DNA of 64,000 nucleotides, taken from the NCBI RefSeq assembly GCF_003477885.1, contig NZ_QUEE01000014.1, forward strand, positions 76,577-140,576, given 5' to 3'. This document shows positions 1-8,148 of the stretch, piece by piece. Under the pieces are notes generated by a model. That model was given only the letters and a program-made list of their open reading frames with translations, had not been told where the DNA came from and made no database searches. Numbering within the stretch: the stretch's first letter is position 1; every line of letters starts with the position of its first letter. Made by a program: the position numbers and the translations under genes. Source of the stretch: Lachnotalea sp. AF33-28. Its GTDB lineage: Bacteria; Bacillota; Clostridia; Lachnospirales; Lachnospiraceae.

Positions 1-480
1 GCTAACAGTGACAGCGAAGAGGATCAGGCGCTCAAGCTGCTGGTTAAGTCCGCCGTAGTGGATTATATCTCCCCCCTCTCTTTCGGGCTCTCTGACAGGG
101 AGGAAGCTAAGGAGGTGCTCTCCGGCCATCTCGAAGAAATCCGCATTCTCTCCGAGAAGGTGCTTAGGGACAATGGATGCAGCGAGCCTGTTGCCGTCTC
201 CATATCCAACTGCTATTTCCCGGTTAAAACCTACGGTGACCTGACATTTCCTTCCGGCCGGTATGACGCGCTGCGCATACAGATCGGAAATGCGCAGGGA
301 AAAAACTGGTGGTGCGTGCTCTATCCACCGCTCTGCTTTACGGATCTCACCAGGGGCGTTGTGCCCGCAGATTCCAAAGAACAGCTGAAGGATGTTCTGA
401 CGGATGAGGAATACCGCTCCCTGCAGTCAGGACAGCCGCAGATCCGCTTCAAGCTGCTTGACTGGATCATGGGCAAATAG
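1..480 (+). CDS. spoIIR: Stage II sporulation protein R (SpoIIR), 5' end outside window
   Basis: The reading frame is open from base 1 to the TAG at 478-480, so 159 C-terminal residues are seen and the start lies upstream. Family knowledge: SpoIIR is a secreted signal protein made in the forespore under sigma F that triggers SpoIIGA to process pro-sigma E in the mother cell. Visible hallmarks are NSDSEEDQALKL near the left edge, the NCYFPVKTYGDLTFPSG block, and GKNWWCVLYPPLCF, which together are typical of the family. The GTG at 58 is internal and not the start. No frameshift is seen. It faces the minus-strand ispE-GntR cluster and the two converge on a hairpin at 493-529. Confidence 0.93.
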   Translation, partial: ANSDSEEDQALKLLVKSAVVDYISPLSFGLSDREEAKEVLSGHLEEIRILSEKVLRDNGCSEPVAVSISNCYFPVKTYGDLTFPSGRYDALRIQIGNAQGKNWWCVLYPPLCFTDLTRGVVPADSKEQLKDVLTDEEYRSLQSGQPQIRFKLLDWIMGK

Positions 481-492
481 CGCGCGGAAAAA

Positions 493-529
493 GGCCGCAC
501 CATCACATCTAATTTGCGATGGCGCGGCC
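493..529. terminator. Bidirectional terminator hairpin between spoIIR and the ispE cluster
   Basis: GGCCGCACCATC (493-504) pairs with GATGGCGCGGCC (518-529) with one G-U pair. Read on the minus strand the hairpin is followed by TTTTTCC, which suits termination of the small-gene cluster; on the plus strand a weaker T-rich tract follows. Confidence 0.75.
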
Positions 530-543
530 CGTTTCTTATCCGC

Positions 544-708
544 TTATCTTTTCGCTGTGCTTTCCTGTTCGGCCACAATCTCCTCCAGGACTCCGATCAA
601 ATCATGAATTGTATGCAGCTGGACGTCTTTCTCCAGAATGGCATTTTTCAGATTGATGGACAGGGACTCAAATTTTTCCCGAATGCTTGGATCTACATAG
701 GATGCCAT
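544..708 (-). CDS. Small conserved-type protein of unknown function (54 aa)
   Basis: The start is taken at 708 (MASYVDPSIREKF) because GAGGTG sits 7 nt upstream; an in-frame ATG at 732 has no such site. The product is acidic, predicted helical and soluble, with no signal peptide or membrane segment. I recall similar short proteins in Lachnospiraceae, but no function is known to me. It is the last gene of a minus-strand run ispE, GntR, 64-aa protein, this gene, and is followed by a terminator hairpin. Retention of clean ribosome binding sites supports it being a real gene. Confidence 0.6.
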   Translation of the reverse strand: MASYVDPSIREKFESLSINLKNAILEKDVQLHTIHDLIGVLEEIVAEQESTAKR

Positions 709-757
709 ATCTATCACCTCGGAATATAGCATTTCCCGTTTTTACCAGAATATGCAT

Positions 758-952
758 TCATTTTTTCTGGGCATCCAGCATATCCTTCAGCGCTTCATCG
801 CTGACCTCGATCCATGTATCTTCCTCTTCTGCATTTAAACCCAGATATTCACGCAGCGTACAGGTCAGATCGCTGAAATTCCACTTGCTGATATAGCTGT
901 CGATTTCTTCAAACTCAATCTCTCCCGCCAGATAACGCTCTTTAAAGGTCAT
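758..952 (-). CDS. Small acidic protein of unknown function (64 aa)
   Basis: Starts with MTFKERYLAGEIEFEEIDSY only 4 nt after the stop of the GntR gene, with GAGGAATGAGG just upstream, so it is probably translated with that gene. The protein is strongly acidic, with a WNFSDLTCTLREYLGL segment and no membrane span. The tight coupling suggests co-expression with the GntR regulator. I do not recognise a named domain; I believe similar short proteins occur next to ispE/GntR in related genomes, but that needs a database check. Confidence 0.6.
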   Translation of the reverse strand: MTFKERYLAGEIEFEEIDSYISKWNFSDLTCTLREYLGLNAEEEDTWIEVSDEALKDMLDAQKK

Positions 953-956
953 ATCC

Positions 957-1649
957 TCATTCCTCTTCTTTTACTGTGTTTTTGAGTATGCTTTTCACCA
1001 CACTGATCTCCTGGTTATCGATATGGCGGCAGATTGTTTCCTTGGCGAGTTTCGGATCTCTGGCTTTCAACGCCCGGACAATTTCCCTGTGTTCCCGAAT
1101 AATCAGCTGTCTGCGTTCTTTGTCCTTCACATGCTCCACCCGGTAGCGGTACATCTGCTCCCGCAGCTGGCTGATCAAAAGGATCAGCTTATCGTTATCC
1201 GTCGCCAGATAGATGATATCATGAAACTCCTCGTCCGCTTTTGCCAGCGCCGTAACATCGCGTTCTTCCGCAACGGCGCGTTCAAAGCTTAGAGCTGCCG
1301 TTTCCAGGGCAGCAAAGCCTTCCTCTGTCATGCGCTCACAGGCCAGAGCCACACACAGCTCCTCCATGCCTCTGCGCACCTCCAGCACATCCTTCATGCT
1401 CTTTTCTGTAATGCCCGCCACAGCAGCGCCTTTGCGCGGCACCATCGTGACCAGGCCCTCCAGCTCCAGCATGCGGATCGCCTCACGCACCGGAGTCCTG
1501 CTCACGCCCAGCTTATTGGCAAGCTGTATCTCCATCAGCCGTTCACCCGGTTTGAGCTTTCCGCGAAGGATCGCTTCCCTAAGCGTATGGAAAACCACAT
1601 CGCGCAGCGGGAGAAATTCATTGGCTTCTAATTTCAGCGTATCGTCCAT
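957..1649 (-). CDS. GntR-family transcriptional regulator, FadR/FCD type
   Basis: Contains an N-terminal winged helix-turn-helix (residues ~12-80, with the motif LGVSRTPVREAIRMLELEGLV typical of GntR split here by length) and a C-terminal all-helical FCD ligand-binding domain (~90-225). FCD metal-ligand candidates include D in ADEEFHDIIY and H residues in IIREHREIV and ICRHIDNQ. Length (230 aa) is normal for the FadR subgroup. The start at 1649 (MDDTLKLEANEF) is preferred over the ATG at 1676 because GAGG lies 5 nt upstream. It is 82 nt downstream of ispE on the same strand. The effector cannot be read from sequence; members of this group usually sense small organic acids. Confidence 0.88.
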   Translation of the reverse strand: MDDTLKLEANEFLPLRDVVFHTLREAILRGKLKPGERLMEIQLANKLGVSRTPVREAIRMLELEGLVTMVPRKGAAVAGITEKSMKDVLEVRRGMEELCVALACERMTEEGFAALETAALSFERAVAEERDVTALAKADEEFHDIIYLATDNDKLILLISQLREQMYRYRVEHVKDKERRQLIIREHREIVRALKARDPKLAKETICRHIDNQEISVVKSILKNTVKEEE

Positions 1650-1731
1650 ATATTCCTCATTTTTCACAGTATTCATACAGAAACCCGTCCCGATAGTACA
1701 GTTTCTGCATATTTTCCGACAGTATGCATCT

Positions 1732-2604
1732 TCAGACGCCCGGCTGGAAAAAGCCGGTCAGATAGACCTGTTTTGCCAGCCTTGAGTTCAACATGCTGTT
1801 ATAGGCTCTTCTCGCCGATCTCTGATCGCTAAAAAGCCCGAAAACAGTGGGTCCGCTGCCGCTCATAAGCGCTCCGTCCGCTCCGCAGCCAAGCATATGC
1901 TGCCTGATCCTGTTTATCACCGGATAATTGGGAATCGTAACTGTTTCCAGCACGTTTTCCATTCTGGATGTCATGCCCCGGTAATCTCCGTTTTTCATAG
2001 CCTGGATCATGCCGTCCACATCCGGATGGGAAGCCAGGGAATCCGCATGCAGGTTCTCATAAACAAATTTCGTGGAAACACTGACGGACGGCTTCGCAAT
2101 CAACACAAATGCCTGGGGGGGGGCCGGCAGCGGCGTCAGCTTTTCCCCGATTCCTTCCGCCAGCGCTGTCCCACGCATCAGACAGTACGGAACATCCGCC
2201 CCCAGCATAAGCCCACGCCGCATCAGCTCTTCTTTTGAAAGGGACAGACCGAACATGCGGTTCACGCCGTACAGCACGGCGGCAGCATCGCTGCTTCCTC
2301 CTGCCATGCCAGCGGCAACCGGTATATATTTGCGAAGGTCTATCTGCAGACCGTCTTTTATACCCGCTTCGTCCATCAGCAGTTTGGCGGCTTTATATAC
2401 CAGATTGTTCTCATTTGTGGGCAGATACGGAAGATTGGTCCGGATGCGGATGCCCGGCACCAGCGCCCGCCGGATCCAGATGCGGTCATATACTTTGACG
2501 GTCTGCATGATCATGCGGACTTCATGATAGCCGTCCTCCCGCTTCCTGACTACATCCAGCGCCAGATTGATCTTTCCATATGCACGTAGCCGTAAGCTGT
2601 TCAT
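1732..2604 (-). CDS. ispE: 4-diphosphocytidyl-2-C-methyl-D-erythritol kinase
   Basis: GHMP-family kinase of the cytosolic MEP isoprenoid pathway that phosphorylates CDP-methylerythritol. In the 290-aa product the N-terminal AYGKINLALDV carries the catalytic lysine (K11), the glycine-rich ATP motif PVAAGMAGGSSDAAAV lies at ~95-110, and the GADVPYCLMRGTALAEGIGE block at ~135-153 holds the catalytic aspartate. The GSGPTVFGLF motif near the C terminus is also typical. The start at 2604 is set by GGAGGA five nt upstream; the longer frame to 2643 lacks a site. It heads a minus-strand cluster with the GntR gene. Confidence 0.95.
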   Translation of the reverse strand: MNSLRLRAYGKINLALDVVRKREDGYHEVRMIMQTVKVYDRIWIRRALVPGIRIRTNLPYLPTNENNLVYKAAKLLMDEAGIKDGLQIDLRKYIPVAAGMAGGSSDAAAVLYGVNRMFGLSLSKEELMRRGLMLGADVPYCLMRGTALAEGIGEKLTPLPAPPQAFVLIAKPSVSVSTKFVYENLHADSLASHPDVDGMIQAMKNGDYRGMTSRMENVLETVTIPNYPVINRIRQHMLGCGADGALMSGSGPTVFGLFSDQRSARRAYNSMLNSRLAKQVYLTGFFQPGV

Positions 2605-2650
2605 CAGATTCCTCCATGTGTTGGCGATAGGGGCGTTTCCCATAACTCCG

Positions 2651-2774
2651 CAGTGCGCGGCTCGATTCCGCTGCGCTTCATCTCGCGCTCGGGCTTCGCC
2701 CTATACGTAAGTACACAAACGAATTTGCTTATGTGCGAGCACAACGCAAATTCGTTTGTGTACTTACGTGCACT
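2651..2774. repeat. Large perfect palindrome (24-bp arms) between pepF and ispE
   Basis: The 24-bp arm at 2705-2728 (begins ACGTAAGTACACAAACG) is repeated exactly as its reverse complement at 2746-2769. The 17-nt loop holds a second palindrome TGTGC-GA-GCACA (2732-2743). An outer CAGTGC (2651-2656) pairs with GCACTG (2769-2774), leaving a ~48-nt G+C-rich asymmetric insert on the left side. No T-run follows on either strand, so it is not a typical terminator. It looks like a REP- or MITE-like element. Length of the perfect stem is far beyond chance. Confidence 0.8.
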
Positions 2775-2871
2775 GCTCATGCCTGCAACCATTATAATCA
2801 ACTTTTTCCCTCTTTGCAAGTATCAGCGTTACCATGCGCGGGAGGGTTAAGCAGAAGCGAACAGTAACGGC

Positions 2872-4626
2872 TCACCCTTTGTAGGCCAGGAAGGTGTCGA
2901 TGCGGGCGGAGATGAGGCTTAGACTCTTTTTCCAGAAGTCCTCTTTGGTCAGATCAATGCCTGCCATGGCGGCTACGTCTTCTACCGAGCTTACGGTCGT
3001 GGCTTTCAGCAGGGCTTTGTATTTGTCCACAAAGGACGGCCCTTCCTCCAGATACTGTGCATACAGGCCGCCGGCAAATAATCCTCCGAAGGCATACGGG
3101 AAGTTATAAAAACTTAAACCGCTGTCGTAGTAATGTCCTTTGCACACCCACATATAAGGATGCAGCACGCTGTGGTCCAGGCCGTCGCCATACGCTTCCT
3201 TCTGCGCGTCAAGCATCAGCTCCTTCAGCTCATCTGCAAACATAAAGCTGTTTTTCCTCTTCTCAAAAACCGCTGTCTCAAACAGATATCTGGAATAAAT
3301 GTCGCATATGATCTGTGTCGTGTCCTGCAGCTGGCTTTCCAGCAGGATCATTTTTTCCTTGCCCTCTGCCTCATCGATGGCGGCATTCATGACCACGTTT
3401 TCATTAAAGGTGGATGCAGTTTCCGCAACCGGCATGGAATAATCTGTGTTCAGAGGGCGGTGATTCTCGATCTGCTTGCCGTGGAACGCATGTCCCAGTT
3501 CATGTGCCAGCGTCACCACATCCCCTAAAGCGCCGTCGAAATTGGTGAGGATCCTGCTCTGCTTCTGATTTGGCATATTGCAGCAAAACGCTCCGCCAAC
3601 CTTGCCCTTCCTGGGATAAAAATCAATCCATTTCTCCTCAAAGGCCTGATTGATCATGTCCGATAGTTCCTGTGAAAACGGCGCAAAATGGCTGATCAGA
3701 TACTCTCTGGCTTCCTTTGCTGTAAACTTGCGTCCAAGATCGCCCATGGGTGCGAACAGTTCATACCACGGCAGTCCGTTTTCATAGCCTAAAAGCTCGG
3801 CTTTTTTCCTAAGATATGCATGGAACTTAGGCAGATACTCCTTCATGGCGGACAGCATGGCATCCAGCGTTTCCCGCTTCATCTTAGCCTGTTTCAGCGT
3901 CATATCCAGGGGGGAATCATAGCCTCTAAGCTCCGCCACCGTGTTCACCTGGCATTTTATGCTGTTTAAGGAAAAGCAGACGGCGTCCTTAATCTTCTCA
4001 TAGGCTAAAAGCTCTGCCTCATATGCCTCCCTGCGCACCTTGACATCCGGGCTGTAGGCCAGGTTGCGCACTTCCGACAGCGTGATCTTCTCACCGTTTA
4101 AGTCCACTTCCACCGAAGAGGTGAGATAGCTCTGCAGGTTGCTCCAGGCCATCCCTCCGGATATATCGAGCTTAGCAATCACGTCCTCCACATCATCCCC
4201 AAGCAGATACCTGGATTCCTTTTTAGTCTCCAGAAGCAGATACTCATACTCCTTTAAAAAGCCGTCCTGTTCAATCAGTTCCTCCAGATTATCCACAGAC
4301 GCGATAAATTTCTTGCACGCCGCCTCCTCTTTCGAGGTGCTGCTGGCCAGCATCTGCAGCTGATCCATATAGTTGGCGGCCGGTACATCCGCCGTATTTG
4401 CAGACTGTCTCAATGAAGTATAAATAATCAGATCCGCCAGAACGCGCATCATGTTTTCCTCTGTCTGAAGCAGCTCACGGATAGCAGCAGCAGTCTCTTT
4501 CCCGGCAAGTCCGGCAGCAGTCTGCTGAAATTCAGCTACCAGCTCACGGGCTTTTTTTAAATCACTCTGATATTTTTCGTCTTCAAAGCTTTCATAAAGA
4601 ACATCCAATGACCATTCACCATTCAT
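2872..4626 (-). CDS. pepF: M3-family oligoendopeptidase F
   Basis: Cytosolic zinc peptidase that degrades short peptides. The 584-aa product has the M3 active-site motif HELGH at residues 375-379 (metal ligands and catalytic Glu) within TLAHELGHAFHGKQ, followed by an ENVVMNAAI region and a DSGLSFYNFPYAFGGLFA segment, both typical of PepF/pz-peptidase proteins. No signal peptide is seen. AGGAGG lies just upstream of the ATG at 4626. It is a single-gene unit, separated from ispE by a palindrome and divergent from the AI-2E transporter gene. Length matches the family (about 560-600 aa). Confidence 0.94.
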   Translation of the reverse strand: MNGEWSLDVLYESFEDEKYQSDLKKARELVAEFQQTAAGLAGKETAAAIRELLQTEENMMRVLADLIIYTSLRQSANTADVPAANYMDQLQMLASSTSKEEAACKKFIASVDNLEELIEQDGFLKEYEYLLLETKKESRYLLGDDVEDVIAKLDISGGMAWSNLQSYLTSSVEVDLNGEKITLSEVRNLAYSPDVKVRREAYEAELLAYEKIKDAVCFSLNSIKCQVNTVAELRGYDSPLDMTLKQAKMKRETLDAMLSAMKEYLPKFHAYLRKKAELLGYENGLPWYELFAPMGDLGRKFTAKEAREYLISHFAPFSQELSDMINQAFEEKWIDFYPRKGKVGGAFCCNMPNQKQSRILTNFDGALGDVVTLAHELGHAFHGKQIENHRPLNTDYSMPVAETASTFNENVVMNAAIDEAEGKEKMILLESQLQDTTQIICDIYSRYLFETAVFEKRKNSFMFADELKELMLDAQKEAYGDGLDHSVLHPYMWVCKGHYYDSGLSFYNFPYAFGGLFAGGLYAQYLEEGPSFVDKYKALLKATTVSSVEDVAAMAGIDLTKEDFWKKSLSLISARIDTFLAYKG

Positions 4627-4764
4627 AGTCTGATTTCCTCCTGTTTTTGGTATTATCAGTGTAGCACATTTCTCACGTTTTGAATACCGGACATTTGCCC
4701 TCTATGGATTTTCTGCCAAAAGTATGTTACACTATCGGCATAAAACATAGAAAGGATCTCTGAC

Positions 4765-5997
4765 ATGGAATCCAACGACAATCTGGATAAAAAGCTGATG
4801 AAGTTCTGCAAATATCTGATTATCTCCGCAATCGTCACCTATCTCGCCTTTAAGCTGCTGGATAACCTGCCCTTTTTCCTCGGGAGGCTTACATCGATAT
4901 TCGGAACTCTGATCAACCTGATAAAACCTCTGATCATGGGACTCATCACCGCATATCTCCTGCATTTCACCGTATATGGGATGGAACATTTTCTGGAATC
5001 GCACCGCATCTTCAAAAAGCAGGGAACGCGCAGAAATGTGGGAATCATCGTGTCCTATTTCGGTATATTTGCTCTGATCATCGGTTTCGTATGGGGCATC
5101 TATCTGATGATCGGCGGACAGATTTCCCGCAACACCACCATCGCCAATGTGGTGGCATACATCATCGATTACCTCAATAACAGCGAACTCTCACCTGAGG
5201 CCATACAAAAGAGCCTGGAAAGCCTGGGTCTTACCGCCGGTGGAACCCTGATGGACCAGATCACCTCTCTTCTCGCCAGCCTTCAGACCTATATCGGCAA
5301 CGCGCTGCAGGGCATGTTCAGCTCACTGGCCGGCATCGCCGGCAATCTGATCGCTTTATTCGCCGCCTTTTTCTTAAGCATCTATCTGCTGAAAGATAAG
5401 GAATACTTTATGGGGCTCTGGAATAAGCTATTCTACATAATCTTCAGGAACGGCAGGACGGGCCAGAGCATCCGGCATATCATGAGCATTGCCAACACAA
5501 CTTTTTCCAACTATATCGTAGGTCAGCTGCTGGAAGCCTGTGTGGTGGCAGTCATGGCTACCATCGCCCTGTTCATCATCGGCATAGACAGCGCAGTCAT
5601 GATCGGCATTATCGCCGGCATCACCAACCTGATCCCATACATCGGGCCGTGGATCGGCACCGCGCTGGCCGCTGTCATGGCGCTGCTGTCGGGAGAGCCG
5701 ATTAAGGTGATCTGGGTGGTGATCGGCATGCAGATCGTCCAGCAGATAGACAATAACCTGATGGCACCCCGGGTGGTGGGAAGCAAGGTAGGCCTTCATG
5801 CCGTGTTCACCATGCTGGCAATTCTGATCGGAGGGAGCACCAGCGGCCTTGCCGGCATGCTGATTGCCGTACCGGTGGCTGCAACGCTTAAGATCGTTAT
5901 CGCGGAATGGTATGACCGACACTTCGCAGGGGTGGATGTCACTCCTCCCGATACTCCCGCAAAATCATCGGATAAAAATTCCAAAGATCCTTCTTAA
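4765..5997 (+). CDS. AI-2E family (TqsA/YtvI-like) membrane transporter
   Basis: A 410-aa polytopic membrane protein with about eight hydrophobic segments: two near residues 12-32 and 45-75, one at ~90-115, a long loop, then a helical block from ~185 to 360. The sequence around IIAGITNLIPYIGPWIGT is the most recognisable family motif, followed by QIVQQIDNNLMAPRVVG. The C-terminal ~30 residues are hydrophilic. Family members export small molecules or ions (AI-2 for TqsA; Na+/H+ exchange has been shown for others), so the substrate is open. An AAAGGA site precedes the start. It is transcribed divergently from pepF. Confidence 0.88.
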   Translation: MESNDNLDKKLMKFCKYLIISAIVTYLAFKLLDNLPFFLGRLTSIFGTLINLIKPLIMGLITAYLLHFTVYGMEHFLESHRIFKKQGTRRNVGIIVSYFGIFALIIGFVWGIYLMIGGQISRNTTIANVVAYIIDYLNNSELSPEAIQKSLESLGLTAGGTLMDQITSLLASLQTYIGNALQGMFSSLAGIAGNLIALFAAFFLSIYLLKDKEYFMGLWNKLFYIIFRNGRTGQSIRHIMSIANTTFSNYIVGQLLEACVVAVMATIALFIIGIDSAVMIGIIAGITNLIPYIGPWIGTALAAVMALLSGEPIKVIWVVIGMQIVQQIDNNLMAPRVVGSKVGLHAVFTMLAILIGGSTSGLAGMLIAVPVAATLKIVIAEWYDRHFAGVDVTPPDTPAKSSDKNSKDPS

Positions 5998-6051
5998 CGC
6001 AATTGTCTAAACTGCCTTCACCACCAACCGAACCTGCTTCTGACAATAAAA

Positions 6052-6083
6052 GGGTGAGGGACATACAAACATGTCCTTCACCC
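6052..6083. terminator. Hairpin between convergent transporter and YesL-like genes
   Basis: GGGTGAGGGACAT (6052-6064) is the near-perfect inverse of ATGTCCTTCACCC (6071-6083), with one mismatch. It lies between two convergent genes and so probably acts as a shared terminator, though no long T-run follows on either strand. Confidence 0.5.
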
Positions 6084-6121
6084 TCAATCGTTAACAGGTA
6101 TCATTTCCAACAGATCCGGTT

Positions 6122-6916
6122 TTACTCCTCGCTGTCGTCCGCTGTCCCTTCCTCTGTTTCAGAATCCTGTGCGTCCGACGGCTCCTCTTCTGCAGTTTCA
6201 TCTACCGCATCTCCGGCGTTCTCACCATCCTCGCCCTCCTTAGCCTTAATCTCATCTGTCAGACGGTCGATGGCTCTCTGCATCTCAGCCGCTTCATCCA
6301 GATGTTCAAGTTCTGTTTCCGGCATATATTTCTTAAAAATATGGTTAAAGCAGTATGAGGTCAAAAACGCTGTCAGCCCAACCGACACGATCATCAGCGG
6401 CGGGAAAAAGATGGAAGCGATCAGCACCGCCACCGCAATGATCAGATTTAATATGGTCCAGCCCAGATGTCTGATGGACATGAACAGTGCATTGATAAAC
6501 ATCTTTTTCGTAGAGTTATAAAATCTGGCAGTGACCGGGAATATGTAACTCACCATAAAGATCCCCATGAGGATAACAGCCAGGAAGATCGTTGAGAACA
6601 CTTTGCCTACGGTACTGTCCATGCTCCAGAAAAACCGGATATCCACATACAGAACAAGTCCTACCACAACTATAATCAGCCATATAATCGTAGATTGCTT
6701 GAAATTCAGCTTAAAGGACTTAAAGAATCCTCTGACTGTATAGCCCTCGTCATCCGATGCCAGCTTCAACGTCACATAGTACATAGCGGTCGTTGCCGCA
6801 CCTATGGTAAAAATCGGCAGACTGCAGATTGTCCACAGCACGCTTAATATAAATACGTCCGCCAGTTTTCCGATAAATCTCCATACCGGATTGTCCAAAT
6901 TAAAAAAACCGCTCAT
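6122..6916 (-). CDS. YesL-like (DUF624) membrane protein with acidic C-terminal tail
   Basis: A 264-aa protein with about five hydrophobic segments (residues ~15-45, 75-95, 105-130, 150-180 and around 185-190) in the pattern of YesL/DUF624. The first 200 residues carry family features: the NPVWRFIGKLADVFILSVLW start and a conserved Trp-rich opening. From about 210 to 264 it is strongly acidic (runs such as EEGTADDSEE), which is not part of the basic family fold. Function is unknown; YesL homologues often sit with sugar ABC transporters, but here no such gene is adjacent. It is divergent from the single-pass protein at 7321. Confidence 0.85.
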   Translation of the reverse strand: MSGFFNLDNPVWRFIGKLADVFILSVLWTICSLPIFTIGAATTAMYYVTLKLASDDEGYTVRGFFKSFKLNFKQSTIIWLIIVVVGLVLYVDIRFFWSMDSTVGKVFSTIFLAVILMGIFMVSYIFPVTARFYNSTKKMFINALFMSIRHLGWTILNLIIAVAVLIASIFFPPLMIVSVGLTAFLTSYCFNHIFKKYMPETELEHLDEAAEMQRAIDRLTDEIKAKEGEDGENAGDAVDETAEEEPSDAQDSETEEGTADDSEE

Positions 6917-7103
6917 TTCTTATCTCCTGTCTTTCTAAGCTTCTCTATTACAGACCGCCGGGCCGCACGTTCATATTCCGCACATTTTCCCACCGCTGTT
7001 TGCATTACTATACATTATATCGAAACACCTTCTAAAAATCAAATTGTTTGTCCCTTATTTATAGTTTTTTAATGAAATGCCTCCCCCATTTTTTTTATTT
7101 TAT
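6917..7103. other. Intergenic region upstream of the YesL-like gene
   Basis: This part of the ~400-base gap between two divergent genes is A+T-rich and contains no ORF or hairpin I would defend. The rest of the gap (7104-7275) is the palindromic element listed next. Promoters for both genes must lie here or inside the element, but I see no clean -35/-10 pair. Confidence 0.4.
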
Positions 7104-7275
7104 GTTATAATGTCGGCAGACATTATAACTGTGCTGATTTTTTGTCTGCATCGCAGACATTTTTCCATGAAAAATCATGCACATCCCCCGGAGGGGCATG
7201 TCAGCTTTCTGACATGCTATAATGTCGGCAGACATTATAACTGTGCTGATTTTTTTGTCTGCATCGCAGACATCT
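7104..7275 (+). repeat. Modular palindromic repeat, family A copy 1 (with an extra half unit)
   Basis: Order of modules: palindrome P1 with 11-bp arms GTTATAATGTC/GACATTATAAC (7104-7129), spacer ending GCTGATTTTT, palindrome P2 GTCTGC-ATC-GCAGAC (7144-7158), a middle segment with ATCATGCACATCCCCCGGAG and a TCAGCTttctGACATG stretch, a second P1 (7218-7239), the same spacer, and a second P2 (7257-7271). Copy 2 of the same core lies in inverse orientation at 11213-11346. The unit has no credible ORF and sits directly upstream of the 7321 gene. Confidence 0.8.
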
Positions 7276-7320
7276 TCCGGGTGGCCTGTTATAAAAACCG
7301 AAAGCGAAAGGATGTACAAA

Positions 7321-8010
7321 ATGGATGACGAAAAGAGCCTGAAAAAAGCCTTAAAGGAAGAGAAGGGCAAACTGAAAGACATGTCCTTTAAGGACAAGCT
7401 CTGGTATATCGGAGAATACTATAAATTTCATATCATTTTTGTGATTGTGGCTGTGATCATAATAGTTAGCGTCATAACCACCGTGCGGGAAAATTCGAAG
7501 GATGAAATACTGAATGTTGTAATCCTCAACGAAAACGTCACCCTGGATACGGATGCCCTAAAGGAGGACTTCGGACAGTTTATCGGTTTTGACTCCAACA
7601 GCCAGCGCATGTTTTTTGATTCCAGCATGTACCTCAATCCGGACGGTTCTATCACGGATGAATCCGCCATGGCCTATCAGGCCAAGCTCGTAGCCATGGT
7701 GGCTGCGAAACAGCTGGATGTCATGATCGCACCGGAATCGTTAATCAACATGTATTCGCGGGATATGGGCTTCATGGATCTGGAAGAGGCCCTGCCTGAT
7801 GAACTGTTTCAGAAGCTGACAGACGAGGACCGGATCATCACTGCCAAGGATGCGGATGGGAATACATACGCCGCCGCCATCGACATCGGAGGGACGAGGA
7901 TTACCGAAACTGCCGGTTTTTCCAACGAACATCCCTATTTTTCTATATTGATCAATTCCGGCAATCTGGAGACAGTGCTGCAGTTTCTCACCTATGCGTT
8001 TGAATCATGA
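7321..8010 (+). CDS. Single-pass membrane protein of unknown function (229 aa)
   Basis: The start at 7321 (MDDEKSLKKALKEEKGK) is chosen because AAAGGA lies 8 nt upstream; in-frame ATGs farther up fall inside the palindromic repeat. A charged N terminus (1-35) precedes one strongly hydrophobic helix (~37-55) and a ~170-residue outside domain with no cysteines and motifs such as LDVMIAPESLINMY. The topology is therefore N-in with an extracellular domain. I recall similar proteins in Lachnospiraceae near YesL-like genes but no named family or function. A strong terminator follows at 8112-8142. Confidence 0.8.
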   Translation: MDDEKSLKKALKEEKGKLKDMSFKDKLWYIGEYYKFHIIFVIVAVIIIVSVITTVRENSKDEILNVVILNENVTLDTDALKEDFGQFIGFDSNSQRMFFDSSMYLNPDGSITDESAMAYQAKLVAMVAAKQLDVMIAPESLINMYSRDMGFMDLEEALPDELFQKLTDEDRIITAKDADGNTYAAAIDIGGTRITETAGFSNEHPYFSILINSGNLETVLQFLTYAFES

Positions 8011-8111
8011 TCAGGTTGAGATAACAATAGTAGGGTCTCTTTCATTGAAACAGACGATGCAGAACATTTGCCCGTTTACAAATCTAAATTTACCATCTGT
8101 GGCACAAGGAA

Positions 8112-8148
8112 AATCCGCTTGATCTGTTAGATCAAGCGGATTTTTTCG
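8112..8148. terminator. Strong bidirectional terminator
   Basis: AATCCGCTTGATCT (8112-8125) pairs perfectly with AGATCAAGCGGATT (8129-8142), loop of three, followed by a T-run to 8146 on the plus strand; the minus strand also ends in T-rich sequence. It separates two convergent genes and overlaps the last codons of the acetyltransferase gene. Confidence 0.9.

Noticed and set aside
2653..2774. CRISPR-like repeat at 2.7 kb
   Set aside because: There is only one inverted pair and no series of direct repeats with spacers; no cas gene in the window.
5428..5922. A 164-codon minus-strand frame opposite the AI-2E transporter gene
   Set aside because: Asp/His-rich shadow frame without a ribosome site; the plus-strand frame has clear membrane helices and family motifs.
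7095..7397. Open frames across the palindromic repeat at 7.1-7.4 kb on both strands
   Set aside because: They are translations of the palindromes themselves and overlap the true gene at 7321; no ribosome site and no family resemblance.
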